Of a DNA stretch of 64,000 bases, positions 35,201 to 47,963 are shown one piece after another. Below the pieces are notes generated by a model, which was given only the letters and a program-made list of their open reading frames with translations, was not told the DNA's origin and did not search any database. The translations under genes and the position numbers were made by a program. Position 1 is the first letter of the stretch, and every line of letters begins with the position of its first letter. The stretch lies in contig NW_019029012.1 of the NCBI RefSeq assembly GCF_002105155.1, positions 62,001 to 126,000 of the forward strand. Reading direction: 5' to 3'. The stretch is from Lobosporangium transversale (lineage: Eukaryota > Mortierellomycota > Mortierellomycetes > Mortierellales > Mortierellaceae).

Positions 35201-37416
35201 TGGACTTGGAAAGTTAAGGCTGCTATCCTTATGGATTGGGAAAGTACGGATGACCTCCATGTCGCGTATTCTTATGAACTTGCACTCAATAAATTGATGT
35301 TTTAGATCATCAGAGGGGTCTTGGTCAAATATCCTAAAGATATGATGATCCATCATCACCTCAAACCGCCTATCCCCTAGGCCCTCGGTATAGTCGCCTA
35401 GCTTCATACCCGAGAATGTTTCATAGATACTGATACATCCCATGGTAGAGATTGCCGCCAGTGATCCATCTCCAGATAGACTGACAAGTGGTCCAGTGTT
35501 ATCGTAGGCGACTGAGATATATGAGGTCTGCTTCATGCTTGCGATATTCCAGAAAGATATTACACCTCTATTACCAGTCCATGCGAAGCAATTGCCGCGT
35601 AGGCTCGTGATTAATTCTGATGCAGCCTCAAAGTTTGGTTCCGCTGCCATAGCCAAAGTTTTGATTTGTGACCATTTCTTATCGGGATTGTGGATGAATA
35701 TTGAAGACCCGCTGCAAGTGATGTGATATTCATTTGTCTTTCCTTGGTTATCGCTAGATGAATATGAATGGAACTTTCCATAGCCTCGAAATTGGCGGAC
35801 AATGCAAGGATTTCCTAACTGCTGTTTTCTAGATGAGGCCTTCTTGGATGCGCTGGAAAGAAAATAAAAGACGGTATTGTATGGCTTTGTGCTATCTACA
35901 TTTTCAACCGTGTCTTCTATTCCAACTGAGGATTCTGATATCGGTTCAGCAGAGTGAATTGTGACATAGTTTCCTGAATCCGATGCTGACATGGAGATAT
36001 TACTCGAGAGAAGGTCACTGACTTTGATTAAAGTTTTATCCCCTCGTGCAATGGGAGCGATATGTGTCTTTGTTGTGCTGCCTTGAGGTTCTTCGGACAA
36101 TTTAGAGTCAAGGGACCAGAGCTCAATAATACCTTGACCATCTTCAGTGAAACACAGTGTTGCGGCATGCGACCCACAGGGATTCAGCGCATATGAGTGT
36201 ATCGTCTTGGTTCTATCCCGAGTGTTGTCGACATGACTCACATCAATGATATGATGAGGCCTGAGTTCACCGTACAAAACAAGATCTGCAGGGTATCATT
36301 AAAAGGTGTATTACTCTAAATGTAACATTCAAATGATTACCTCAAAGTAGTTTTCTTACCTGCTGTGAGCCCTACATCCAATTCAACGTAATGCAACCTT
36401 AGACTCGACGGATCATGTTTCTTCACGTTGATTGAAAGCTCAATATATCCACTAGCAACTATCTCAATCTGCCGATGCAACTTTAGTCTCATAATGGTTT
36501 CCTCCTCTAAGGCCGCATGTTAACAAAACCAAGAGAGTTAAAGTTAATATTATAAAAATGAAATGAGCTATACGACCCCACTCATTTACAAACATAAACA
36601 CTGATCAATGTTACGTACGGATTGAGCCGATCTCATCGATTTTTGCGATGGTGGTATACTCTTTTGCCTAGTTAAACCATAAGGAGGAAATATATTGAAT
36701 TGGTTGGAAACATGGCCACACATAAGAAAGAGAGGAAAAGGCTTGAGAATTACTTACAGCATTCAGGCTACATCGGTTGCTGTCAAGTTGCTTCGCTTCG
36801 ATTCTCAGTGTATCAGATCTATGAGTAAACCTAGAGCTGAGGGTCACGCCAAGTATCATAGAGTACCAACCATGCACAAGCCCCCCTTGTGTCTCAAGTA
36901 AGCACTAGTAATAGATAAAGAGAAGGACAAAATAAGTATTGAAATGATCTCATTTGTATATGTTGCTGTTGTAATATCGTTCCTGACATTACCTTCCAAT
37001 CCTTGTTGGGCGTGATAAATACGGGCGGCTGTTCAATGGTTCCAGCCATGCCTATGATCTCTAACTCTGACTGTTTAAAATACCATCGTACTCCTGGTAT
37101 TTCGTTCATGTTCGGATAGAATATATTAGAGAGTTATCGCTACAAGCAAATGCACACACGAAACTTTGTACAAGTCGGCTATATTTGAGATCTCTGCACC
37201 TTTCTCTAGTTCTGCTGCCAGTGCGGGCGATGATGATAGCTCGGAGGAGTGAGAGCCTATATATGGCTCGCTGGTAGGTGCATTTGATGTCTCATTGTCT
37301 TCGATGGGTATAATGACATCCGCATTTCCTGACGCCGTGTATCTGGGTAAGAGGTGCAGTGGTGAAGCATTCGAAAGAGCCTGTGTAGTCGGCTCATTCC
37401 TCAGACCGTCATCCAT
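31783..37416 (-). CDS. Channel A: WD40-like / TRP-like ion-channel fusion protein
   Basis: About twelve exons encode roughly 1500 residues. The start is MDDGLRNEPTTQ at 37416; the splice after DLYK (37165) is unresolved. Later exons: ~36993-37110, 36758-36904, 36619-36667, 36360-36506, 35171-36285, 33441-35050, 33109-33321, 32847-32991, 32453-32686, 32252-32366, 31783-32129. The 35.2-36.3 kb exon is WD40-like (ATLCFTEDGQGIIELWSLD, SLSGDGSLAAISTMGCISIYE). The 33.4-35.0 kb exon continues with further propeller-like sequence and a conserved linker (PPTKITWIPDSKAIAAHKL). Six membrane helices follow: the first two in 33.1-33.3 kb, then a pore-like SATYFMMGGRYDPVDP and last helix MMMIFFFTVILMLNVLIG. 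The end, WIESRLRYIEAAENMSYHIP then a Gln-rich coiled coil, is typical of fungal TRP-like proteins. A Ca2+- or cation-conducting channel gated through the propeller is inferred. Confidence 0.8.
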
Positions 37417-38574
37417 GATGGTTGGGCAAACAGGATATGGATGCAGACGATGATAAAAAAAAGCAATGGGTTCAGGTAGAGAATAGAGAGGAGAAAGAGA
37501 GAGAAAGAGGATCAACATTGAAGAGCATAAAAGAAAAAGGAAGAGCTTATAATACTTTCCGTTCTTTGCTTGCATAATCAAATGTTACGGGAATCTCTTT
37601 CACCGCGGGATGCTGAGGTTCCCGTTAGAGTAATAACAACAGATAGATGCAAACTCAAGTCTAGAAAATAGCTCCGTTGTGAATTACACAAAACGATTTG
37701 GATGTTTGTTTTCCTCGCGTGAACTTTAATCAGCCCTAATATTTTTGCCAATAAACAAGTCCTTGAACAAAAAAGCTGTCCGTTGATGCAGGATGACGAG
37801 GAAAGCAAAATGCACAGAGTCACTTTGGAGTAGAGATCTTTTTGACAGGGACTGGATAGCTTTCGAATATACTGTACACAAAATTCAACCCTACCGGCCG
37901 CAAACTTCTAGGACCATTATACATGTACAGGGTGATAGAACGGTACACATGGAATTACCCCTATTATCTTACGAAATCTTCGCTTTTTTTTTTTTTTTTT
38001 TTTTTCTTTTCAAAAAAAGTCGTCCGTGCATTTTCAGAGCCTGCGTATTAGTTTTTGCTCCAAGACACATTATGCTGCAGAAAGGCCATTTTGTATGACC
38101 AACCCATAGTCCATGTAGCATCTTTTTATAAAAAAACGGCAATATCTGCTCAATGTTATTGATGATGTCTCTTTCTCATTGTTCTTCCTCAAGTCACGCT
38201 TGCCTGTTTCGCAAGTTTATAGAACAACGATGCATCGCATCTCCTAAATGGACCCTTGGGTGGTCCATATCCTTGATCCACTATGGGAAAAGAAAATTGG
38301 TAAGTATTAAAGAAACGTACGGTCAAGATTAATGTCGAGGAGTTCGCAGCTGTGCCAGGACAGTCGCCTGAAAGTCTTGTCTGATTTTGGCGTGTACTGT
38401 GTGAAAAGTAAGAGATTGAAGTTAGTGCTGCGGATCGTGTGTGGCGAAGACCCATTTTCTGTACCAAAGGGTCATACTCTTTGCAAAAAAATGTTGTACT
38501 AGAGGTTGAGAAAAAGGTTACACAGGAAAGGGTCGGTGGTACGGAAAATGGGCTTAAGACTTCCTTTACTCTAA
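37417..38574. other. Spacer with a possible gene fragment at 38189-38395 (minus)
   Basis: On the minus strand, a piece reading KTFRRLSWHSCELLDINLD (about 38322-38385) is followed by a plausible 39-bp intron (GTACGT...CCCATAG, 38281-38320) and then DQGYGPPKGPFRRCDASLFY to a TGA at 38189-38191. Composition and splice signals look genuine, but no start or family is recognised; it may be the 3' end of a broken gene. A T tract lies at 37984-38005. Confidence 0.3.
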
Positions 38575-38926
38575 ATCACTCCTCTCTCACATTTGATCTC
38601 TACTTTTTCTTTGGATATCGGTTACAAACTTAAGGTACGCCTTAATATCCACAAACGTACACGTCAACATTGGACGTCTTTAGAAAGACTTACGAAAAGG
38701 ATGGCATCCGACGGTTCTACAAGGGCATGGCCCCGACTTTGACAAAAGTAAAGCCAATATCCATGATATTTGATCATTCAAATTAGACATCAAAGCTTTT
38801 TGACATGATGCTCACAGCAGTTTATTTCTTCTTCTTCTTTCACTTCTTTGATGTTGTGTACAGGCTACCCCTGTTGTTAGTATCATGCTGTTTATGAATA
38901 CAGTAAACGCGAACTTTGACCTCTAA
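38575..38926 (+). pseudogene. Broken duplicate of the mitochondrial carrier's last two exons
   Basis: This matches the intact carrier at 22281-22640, including the intron between exons 5 and 6, so it is a genomic, not retrotransposed, copy. Conserved blocks include the sequence for RKTYEKDG and FYKGM(A/V)PTLTK, and the final GTAAACGCGAACTT...CTCTAA. The acceptor before exon 5 is lost (ATATCG for ATGTAG) and the last exon has small deletions and a frame change. It lies at the same relative position to LRR3 as the intact carrier does to LRR1, convergent with it. Confidence 0.88.
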
Positions 38927-39499
38927 ATATATGTATACATCTTTGGACAAGGAGAACATTTATATTACAAACAATTAAAAAACTTTCAGCATTCTCAAGG
39001 AAAAGAATACAATCATAATCGACCTCTAGACTTTTTATCCTTCGCCATGGATGGGACACAAAAATACATCCTCCACTAGCCATTCCCTTATTTTTATTAC
39101 CTTTTAGTTTTTTTGCAGACATATGTGAATTTAACCTTCCATGGGCTTCATCAGTGCAAATCGATTTAGAAATGTCTAGCAGATCTCAAGTCTCTATTCA
39201 AAACAATAACGGATTGCATTTATGAGGTTGAAATTGTTAAAGAAAAAATACTCACAATATCGGACATAGGAAGTATACTTTATCGTGTGACTAGAGCGGA
39301 CATGAGCTTTGCTCGGAAAGGTTTGTCCATGAATACTGCATAGCATAGTAATGATGTTAAATCCTCATGCTGTCTTTAACAAGAGATGTAAAAGGTCAGT
39401 CATTTATTTAATTCACATTCCTAAGGCCTTATTTCGACCCAACAACACTGAGCACCTCGAATAGTACCAAGACTGCTTGGTTATTCATCAGGACTCCTC
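38575..39499. repeat. Segmental duplication, copy 2
   Basis: This is the counterpart of 22281-23588, without the long CT repeat and several A/T tracts of copy 1. Similarity continues into the 3' end of LRR3, showing that carrier fragment and LRR gene were copied together. Confidence 0.85.
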
Positions 39500-41679
39500 T
39501 CACGTAATAAGGTTGAATTTCGTCTTGGTCTTGACTACCTCTAACAGCTTGAGAGCCCCTTCATCCTCAAACAAGTTGCCATCCAAGCACAAAGTGGTCA
39601 AAGTCGTGTTAACTTTGAGTGCTTCTGATAGTGCAAGAACCCCTTCATCCCCAATTGAGTTGCCTTCCAAGCCCAAAGTAGTTAAAGTCACATTAGCCTT
39701 GAGTGCCACTGACAGTGCAAGAGCTCCTTCATCCCCGATTGAGTTGCCATCCAAGTGCAATGCGCTTAATGTGTTATTGCTCTTGAGCATCTCTGACATT
39801 TCCTGGGCTCCTTCATCCCGAATTAAGTTATTTCCCAACTTCAGAGTGGTCAACTTTGTGTTGACCTTGAGCGCCTTTGACAGTGCAAGCGCTCCGTTAT
39901 CCCCAATCGAGTTGCCATCCAACTGCAAAGAAATTAAAGTCATATTGTTCTCGAGTGATTCTGACAACGTAACAGCTCCTTCATCCCCAATTAAATTACC
40001 TGTCAAGCTCATAGTGGTTAAAGTCTCGTTATCCTTGAGGGCCTCTAGCAGTTCATGGGCTCCTTCACCCCTAATTGGACTGTCCCTCAGGTCCAAAGTA
40101 GTCAAAGCCGTATTGATCTTGAGTGACTTTGCAAGTGCTTGAAGTTCACTAGGTCCAATCTCTCGCGAGTTCATCTCAATGGTTAACTTATGAAGGTACG
40201 GCAAGCCTTTGAGCTGCAGGTTGGAAGGCTTGTTGAGATCCGGAAATAGAACAATATGAATCGCCTTCATGTTGCTATGCTCTATGGTGCGAGTAAGTAT
40301 TGCATATAGTGTGGATGTTGGAAGTAGCTTCCTGCTGCTGCTTTCTTGAAACTGTCCAAGTTCAAGCCGAAGAATCGACACATTTGACTTCTTTAGCGCA
40401 CTCTCAAATGCTTCAAGATCAGTCTTGGCCCAATCCCAACTGAATGTGATATCCAGTTCATAAATACGGCTTGCCTTGGCCAAAGCGCCGAAGAATTCTT
40501 TAGCTCTTTTTTTTGATTTCAATGTGATGGTCGCTTTACCAGCCTGCGAGTCATATTTGCCGCCATTCATCTCCACTGCTTTTTCGAACGCTTTCTGTAT
40601 TTTTTTGTCATACGTCGGATGAAAATGATCGCAACAAACCCATTTGTAATGTTTGCCACCGTTTGTTTCGGTCGTGATCCTATACAGATCACCATTTCGT
40701 TTGTCTTCTTCGTGGATTCGGAGGAATGTACTCAGCTGTTGAAGATCTGCTCCTCTGAGTCCCTCATAGTCATCAATTGTGTTGATGTCGTCCAAGGCCG
40801 GATATTTCTTAGAGAGTGCCTCCATATAGTCGATTGAATGATCAATTGTAGCATTGACCGGAGTAAGCGAAGACGTTCCCAACTTGAGCCGCTGTAGAAG
40901 GATGAATATGTACATTCCATACTTGCGAAAGAATTCCGTGACATTTTGGACTTCATATCCTTCGTGTTTGGCAATATGAATTTGGTTCTGACCGCTCCCG
41001 CTTGCCTTTTCAGCGCGCTCCTCACCCTCACACAGGAAATGAAGACGGATCTTGTTCTTCAAGACATCCTTTTGGTCCCACTTGATGCGGTCGGCAGGCA
41101 AAATTATAAATAATTGAGGGATTGGACAGTCATGTAGCTCAAAGTCCTGACTAAGGATAGCTTTAGCACTCTTCTGAAGGTTGGCAAGACCTGGACTTTG
41201 CACATTGGCCTTTAATTGCAGTTTAAGCATCTCGTCGTCCCTCTCTTTGATCTTCACTTGCAGTCTAATTAGCTCCCATTGCAGTTTAGGTATCTCTTGG
41301 TCGCTCTCTTTGCCTTCCTTCAACAACTCTTTAAATTGCGCTTCTGTAATGATGTCCAGGACCTTGTTAGGATAGAAAGCAATACGTAGAGGCTCGATTC
41401 TAATTAAAAGCGTTAAATTGGGTTCTCTTGTTCTCCGAAAACAGCTGAATAAGCGTTATGATCAATAAAGTACCTGTTGCCATTATAGTCAACAAGAAAT
41501 GGGACGGGAAACCCATCCAACTTGAACCACAACACATCCGGAAACACATCTTGAACATCTTGCAAATCCACATAGTATGGTGAACTGCTGTTATTGCTTG
41601 CGGAAATAGAGGTAGTCCTAACACAAACTTTTTCAATGATGTCAACCATTCGGAATTCTTGAAATTGAAGGTCTGCCAT
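39500..41679 (-). CDS. LRR3: RNI-type LRR protein, segmental duplicate of the LRR1 region
   Basis: Exons 41474-41679 (206 bp) and 39500-41399 encode 701 residues. Exon 1 starts MADLQFQEFRMVDIIEKV and has FPDVLWFKLDGFPVPFLVD. Exon 2 begins RIEPLRIAFYPNKVLDI, then a charged helix (KIKERDDEMLKLQLKAN), the central module (PQLFIILPADRIKWDQKDVL, HEGYEVQNVTEFFRKYGMY, YELDITFSWDWAKTDLE) and seven LRRs. The upstream in-frame Met at 41727 was not used because the Met at 41679 aligns with the starts of LRR1 and LRR2 and gives the same 206-bp exon. The gene carries fewer LRRs than LRR1 despite their shared 3' flank, so repeat number has changed since duplication. Confidence 0.85.
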
Positions 41680-41735
41680 TTTGATGTCAATTCTATGGAT
41701 GATGACAAGATGAAAAGGTTTGCTCATTTCTTTTT

Positions 41736-41769
<34 letters not shown>

Positions 41770-43226
41770 ATAGTTGGATGAGATTAGACCCTTGCACGAC
41801 TCTTCAGATGTCTTTTCTCTGACTCCTACAGCTCGGTAGGCTTTATAAGCTTGTAACGTATATTCGGTGAAGTGGTCCTGGTCGAATCATTGGCATTGAC
41901 CGCACTTTTATCCAAGGGTACTGTTCGTTTTCATCCTTTGGTTAAATATGCAGTAGCCTCTGTTGAGAATAAAATAGAACATCTGGAGTTATTGACGACT
42001 TGGAAACTGGGTTTCGACACTTTTTATCTTCTATCTCTGTGCTTGTCCTCTTGATCACCAACCTCATCGACAATACATACCACAGATCACCATCCATCTG
42101 TACAGATTACTTCTGTTTCTTTCTGTGCCTTAGTAGAGAAGTAGCAATCACTGTGGGATCGTATTCATATTTACTGACAACGCAAAAATGCGTCTGCTCT
42201 CTCCAGGGATAGTTTGCGTCTGGGTAGATGCTGCCAGATGGTTAGTGCATTACTTTATGCAAAGGTATCACGTTTGTCAACATTGCCACGTTCTCTTTTT
42301 TCTTCTGCCATATAATAACTGGCGTATTTCTTGTCTCATCCACCTGTTCTTACGACTATTTTACAGTCATTAATAACAACGAATCGTTCATTAACCTCTA
42401 ATAGTGAAGAGTGCTGTAGTTTAAACATATTTATTTCCATGTTATTCTTTTGTGACACCGAACGTTAGTCTATAAGCAGCGGTAGAACAACTTCTATGGT
42501 ATATATATGGAGGGACATTTCTCAGTTCTTTTGAATCTTCCTCTGTTCCCCATTCCTTCGATTTGCCCGTCCTAAAAAAATAGGCATACAGAATGGCGGG
42601 TAACAAAGAGGGGAATAACAAAAAGAGATCTTTCTAGAAATAAAACTATAAAAAAAAAAAAAAAAAAGAAAAAAAGAGCCACTTGTAAGGAATGCTAGAA
42701 AAGAAAGGGCAAAAGTAAAGTTTGGGGGGTGTAGGGGAAAGGAATTGTCTTGTACTTCACCGCATTCTTTCCCACGCGTCTTTATTCCGCGGTTACCCAC
42801 CCGAGAGAACAAAATATCAATAACATAGAAGGAACACCATGAACAAAAACATAATTAAACCTCGTAGTTTGGACAAAAGACAATCCATGAATAAAATTGA
42901 AACGCTTTTTTTCTTTCAAGGATGATTATGATTTTTTTATTTTTTATTTTCCTATGCTACATTCTCGAAGAGATACTTTCTATTTTTTTTCTTATTTTTT
43001 TTTCTGAATATATTTACAAGAGTCGAGTTGAAGAGAGGGATCGTGAAGAGAAAAAGTGTGGAATAGTATAATATATATATACATCTTTGGGTGCGCCTGC
43101 ACTAAAAGTTTTTTTTTTTTTTTTTTTTTTTGTGGTTGCTTTTTCCCTGCAGGTCCAGATTGGCGCGTGCACGGAACTAGTTCAACACTTGTAACTAATT
43201 CACATACATTAACGATTAGCGCGTAT
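41680..43226. other. Spacer, no gene recognised
   Basis: A T tract of about 29 bases lies at 41740-41768, directly upstream of LRR3. Frames at 41872-42373 and 42522-42812 have no recognisable domain. Poly-T at 43110-43131 and AT-rich DNA follow towards the Ecl1 gene's 3' side. Confidence 0.4.
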
Positions 43227-43809
43227 TTATAGGAAGAACCCTTTCTTGGAAGGAACTGCATATTGTGGGGCAACAACGGTCGTTGTGGACTTGCGACGCA
43301 ATTGGAGATCATATGCTGGTGTGACTGCAGGTTGATCCAAAGTGAACAATGGTGGTGAGATACGACCGTGACCGGAAGTCTTGTTGTAGATATAGTTGCC
43401 CATAGGGGACGTTGGAGGCGAAGGATACATGTTATTAGATGCTGTTGTTGCAGGGGTCGAGTTGATGCCGATCAAGGAAGGAGAAGACAAAGGAGAATAT
43501 GAAGGGGAGGTGGAAGAAGTCATTGATTTCTTTTGACTTCCACGGGAGAAAGAAGGCATCTCTGTAGGATAACCACCAATGGAGCTGGATGCAAGGGCAT
43601 CAGCATTCTTGCAACGTTCAGAGCAGTAAAGACTTGACTATTTAGGACAAAGAAAAAATAAAAAATAGAATAATAATAAATATCAACGTCTTTATTTTTT
43701 TATAGTGTTGTAGAGAAAAACTACTTTATTTATTTTGAAGCAGAGAAAGCCTTACCTCCCATGCAAGTGGGATATGCTGTTCGCAAACAGGGCACCAGTT
43801 CAAATCCAT
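43227..43809 (-). CDS. Ecl1-family fungal zinc-binding protein
   Basis: Exon 1 (43756-43809) encodes MDLNWCPVCEQHIPLAWE; exon 2 (43227-43637) begins SSLYCSERCKNADALASS, so the metal-binding pairs are CPVC and CSERC, in the arrangement typical of Ecl1 proteins. The remaining residues are Ser/Pro/Thr-rich (SPSYSPLSSPSL, YPSPPTSPMGNYIY), for 154 residues in total. In yeasts, Ecl1-family proteins extend chronological lifespan under nutrient or sulphur limitation; the mechanism is poorly known. The intron lies exactly between the two Cys pairs. The C-terminus has a basic LRRKSTTTVV segment. The frame is intact. Confidence 0.85.
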
Positions 43810-46800
43810 TGTTGATAGGTTTTTTTTTTATTTCAAGAGAGCTGTAGATCTGTGGATAGGAAAGAAAGCGGTGGTGACCTTTTTATATGTAAAGGATTAA
43901 AGGTGCCAGAAATGAATAAGGCTTTGGATGAATAGAAAGCAATAGAAAACAATAGAAAAGAGGCAGGGATCAGCTGATGGAGGTGGAGATCGCTCGAAGT
44001 CTCGAGAGTGAAAGGCAGAGAAGGGATAGGAGGGAATGGGGTTGATTGTAGTGGTATTGAAGAATCATATATGAATCTGCTTTATTGGAGAAAGATGGAT
44101 ATGAGATGGATAGGAAAGGGTGGGGAAGAGGAGCTATTTATATGAAGGAGAGGAGAGGAAGGTTGCGCAGACTGAGAGAGTAAGAGAGTAAGGATGAGAA
44201 ATGAGGCAAGCTGTGATAGAAAATGATGACACCACCGTGTCAACATGTTGAGTCGTATATAATATGAGTACATTCAGGAAATGCAGTCATCTGGATAGAT
44301 AGAAATCTATTCAACTGAATAACATGTATATAGATTAGTAAACAAAGAGCACAGTCGAATGAATATGTATACAATCAATTGAAAAATGACGAATCAGCAT
44401 GGAAAATGTATGCATGTATTTTATTTCAGTTTATTCCGCGGACTGGTTAGTCGTGAACTGGACTCAGCTCCTTTGTCGCCATTTTCCATTTTCAGTTGAC
44501 AACATGTTTGATCTTCGCTTCACTGATTCGCACAGGTTTTGACGAACCAAAGCAGGCAAAAGGGGGGTGGAACAGGAAAAAGTGATGACTCTTCTCGTCA
44601 ACCTATTTTTACAGCCCGCCCAAAGTCTTCGCACGCAACAGGCCATCAAAATTCAGCCATCGTGGGGTAATCAAGCCCTGTCAGTGCAACCGTGTGTTAG
44701 CGTATCTAACCAAAACTATCCATTATCTCTTTTTCTCCATTTCGCTCCGTGCGCGCGTGTTGCAGCTGCGCTACAGTTGTGGTGTCATTTTCCACAACGT
44801 GAACCTCATTGCTCATGTCTATTGCTTAGATAGTCCATGGCCCATTAGTGCTTTTTTTTTTTTTTTCCTTTCTTTTCTTTCCTTTTCTTTTTTAATGCAG
44901 ACACACAGCCTCTCTTTTCGCTCTGATACTTCTTTAGATTGAGTAAAAAAGGCGAGACATGATCGGCAGGCGGATGAAGTTCACAATCCTTATTATCGAA
45001 TCATAAACACCCCGTTCATCAGGGCTTATGCAAAAGGAACTAGCTGCAAGGCCTGCATCTCCCTCTTTTTCCTTTTCTTTCTTTATCTTTCTACTTCCTT
45101 TTACAACGAATAGCTACTACTGACGACATGTACTCTGTATAAACGAATGCAAGAATAACCTTATTCGCTCTTTCTATTCAATTCAGCTCCACACACATAT
45201 ACCAAACGTATCCAAGAGGGTTTTTCATCCAGTGTGTTTCTGTTCTACAATCTATGACCGAACAATGTTTTTCATGTTATGAATCTCAATTAATACTGAT
45301 TTCCGTATGACATGTATTCAGAAATGGTGACAATAATGATAATAATGACTATATGGCTGCCATGAACATAGTGCATGGTTCCCCAGCATCTTGCATAAAC
45401 ATTTTATAATTCACTGAGTAATAACTGAAACAGGGTCCTGAAGGTGTTGGCGCATACTGGCACTTTTTCAAACATTTATAAATTTTCAATAACAGCACTC
45501 TATAAACCAAACATTAGACTCCGGTCGCTTCCCAAAAAAGGTCTGATTATGTCTTCCGATCCGATTTTTCTTTTTTTTTTTTTTTTTTTTTTTTTTTGCA
45601 ATAAATGTACGCGGCCTGTATATAAGCGCGTCTTTTACCTCTTATATGACAACAAATCACCACATGAGAGAGGCAAATAGGATGGTGATATAGTAGTAAG
45701 TTATGGCAAATAACCATGGCTCTTAGTAATAGTTAATTGTCAAGTGTCAATTGTTGACATAATAAACATGGACATGTATATATAAATATTATATATAAAT
45801 ACATGAACATGTTCCACAATAAAAAATCAAAAGAGTTTTCTTTCTATTCATTTCTCTTCCATGTTCATGGTTCCGACATATATTTTTATTGTTTGCGCAG
45901 CGTAATTATGTCGTCATCTGCTGCAATGATTTATTCATCATAGAATCGGATGGACATTTTGTTGTTTTCAGGGACAGGGTACAGCGTATACAGGGACCGA
46001 TGACGACAATGACAACTTTGTTCATCGCGTGGAGGAAAAGAATCGAAATGGGTATAGTATAGACTAGCATGCTCTTCTAGGGACAATCAATCAAAGACGT
46101 CAGATCAACTGAGTCCCCATTTTACTTTTTTAAAGTTTTAAGGGATGCTGATGGTGACATATTGGTGCCTTTTTTCTTCTTTGTCACAGTTTGTTTTGAT
46201 TATTTGCGTAAAAGCCATAGGATTCAAGATGGATGTGTCGGTAGGAGCCAAGCTCATGTCTATCAAAATACAATATAGATATTGTGTAATGCACGTCTTA
46301 AGTATCGATACCGCTGTCCCTGATCAAAGGAAAAGAAGGAAAAAAGGCACTTGATCTTACTTTTGATGATGCTCCCACATCCACAAAGGTCCTTTCAAGT
46401 ATTCATTTATATGTGATAAATGGTAGATTGCATTGATCTATTGTTTTTAGTCCATCCAATCCATCAAAAAAAAAAAAAAAAAAAAAAAAGTATTTATATG
46501 GTTATATGGACAGTTACACCGACTAATCACTTGATTACAGTTAAAGTGTTCCTGAATATTTATTAATTTATCAGTGCAAAAAAAAAAAAAAAAAAAAAAA
46601 AAAGCTTATTGGCTCAATTGAAAGATACAGCGACTCTTTTCTCCACAGACATGAGATGAATGGTGACAAAACAACTGTTATGAAAGATACAAATACTGCA
46701 GCCACAACAATTAAGTACTTTTTTTTTTTTTAAAGGAATATAATGCACGGTAGTGAGTAACGACACATTTACTCACTAATTAGCAAACGTGTTTCCTGAA

Positions 46801-47119
46801 GACCCAATCCCATTCAATTCTAAGTAAAAAATACTGCTTACAAGACAGGAAGCAGGGAGCAGCAGAGCCAATCCATATTCTTTGTCAAGTACAAAAACGG
46901 ATCCCCTAATGGCAACACATTTGATGTCTTTTTGGTTAATGCCGTATAGATGTAACTGTTCATTGTTATATTCGGCACAAATGTTCTATATTATACCATC
47001 CACCATAAACAATAATAAAAGACCAAAGAGCGCCTATTCTTGCTATTTAGTATATGTAACATATTCGCTCAAATCGATGTAAGGGCACTCGCATGATCTT
47101 GAAAAAGAGATCACGGTCT
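43810..47119. other. Long spacer between Ecl1 and adenylosuccinate synthase genes
   Basis: No gene is recognised in 3.3 kb. It has T or A tracts at 44851-44865, 45570-45597, 46466-46489 and 46578-46603. Short frames at 44464-44942, 45444-45680 and 46145-46354 lack domain or splice support. Confidence 0.45.
45765..45813. repeat. Imperfect AT-rich inverted repeat
   Basis: Arms starting AACATGGACATGTATATA and ending CATGAACATGTT pair across an AT-rich centre with one mismatch and a small bulge. It may form a cruciform or hairpin; no role is assigned. Confidence 0.5.
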
Positions 47120-47932
47120 TTATGCCTGTGGGATAACAACCATATCATCACGGTCAACACCAACACCAATCCACTCAACAGGAACACCGCAGATCTCCTC
47201 AATGCGACGAATGTACTTTTGAGCGTTCGCGGGGAGATCCTCAAATTGACGGCACTTGGAAATATCAGTTTTCCAGCCTGGAAAAGTCTCATAGATAACC
47301 TCGACATTCTCAAGGAGACTAAGATTGGCAGGGAATCCCTCCAAGAGCTTGCCGTCTACCTTGTAGGCAACACCAATCTTGATTTCATCCAATTGATCCA
47401 GGACATCCAGCTTGGAGATGCTCAATGAGGTGTAACCGTTGATAATAGTTGAGTAGTTCACAACGACCATATCCAACCATCCGCAGCGACGCTTACGACC
47501 AGTGGTGACACCAACCTCAAAGCCAACAGACTGAAGGTACTCTCCAATCTCATTCAACTGTTCAGTAGGGAATGGTCCTCCACCAACACGGGTTGTGTAG
47601 GCTTTGACAACTCCAATGGTCTTGCTGATCGTCTGAGGAGGGATTCCGAGACCAGTGCAGACACCTCCAATCGTGGTGTTGGATGAAGTGACATAAGGAT
47701 AAGTACCCCAGTCCAGATCAAGCATGAGAGCATTGGCTCCTTCAACAAGGACTTTCTTCTTATCCTTGATGGCCTTGTTCAAGTAGTAGACACTGTCAAT
47801 GACATAGGGCTTGAGTTTCTCAGCATAGGCCTTTTTTCATTAATTGGGGAAATGGCATGGTTAGATAAACAGATTTTGTGGGCTACACCATCATTCTACT
47901 ACTTATTACAGCTTTTAAAAAAGTCTACAGCG

Positions 47933-47963
<31 letters not shown>

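Noticed and set aside
42522..42812. 96-residue minus-strand frame with Phe-rich middle
   Set aside because: The hydrophobic run comes from an A tract on the plus strand; no start context or family.
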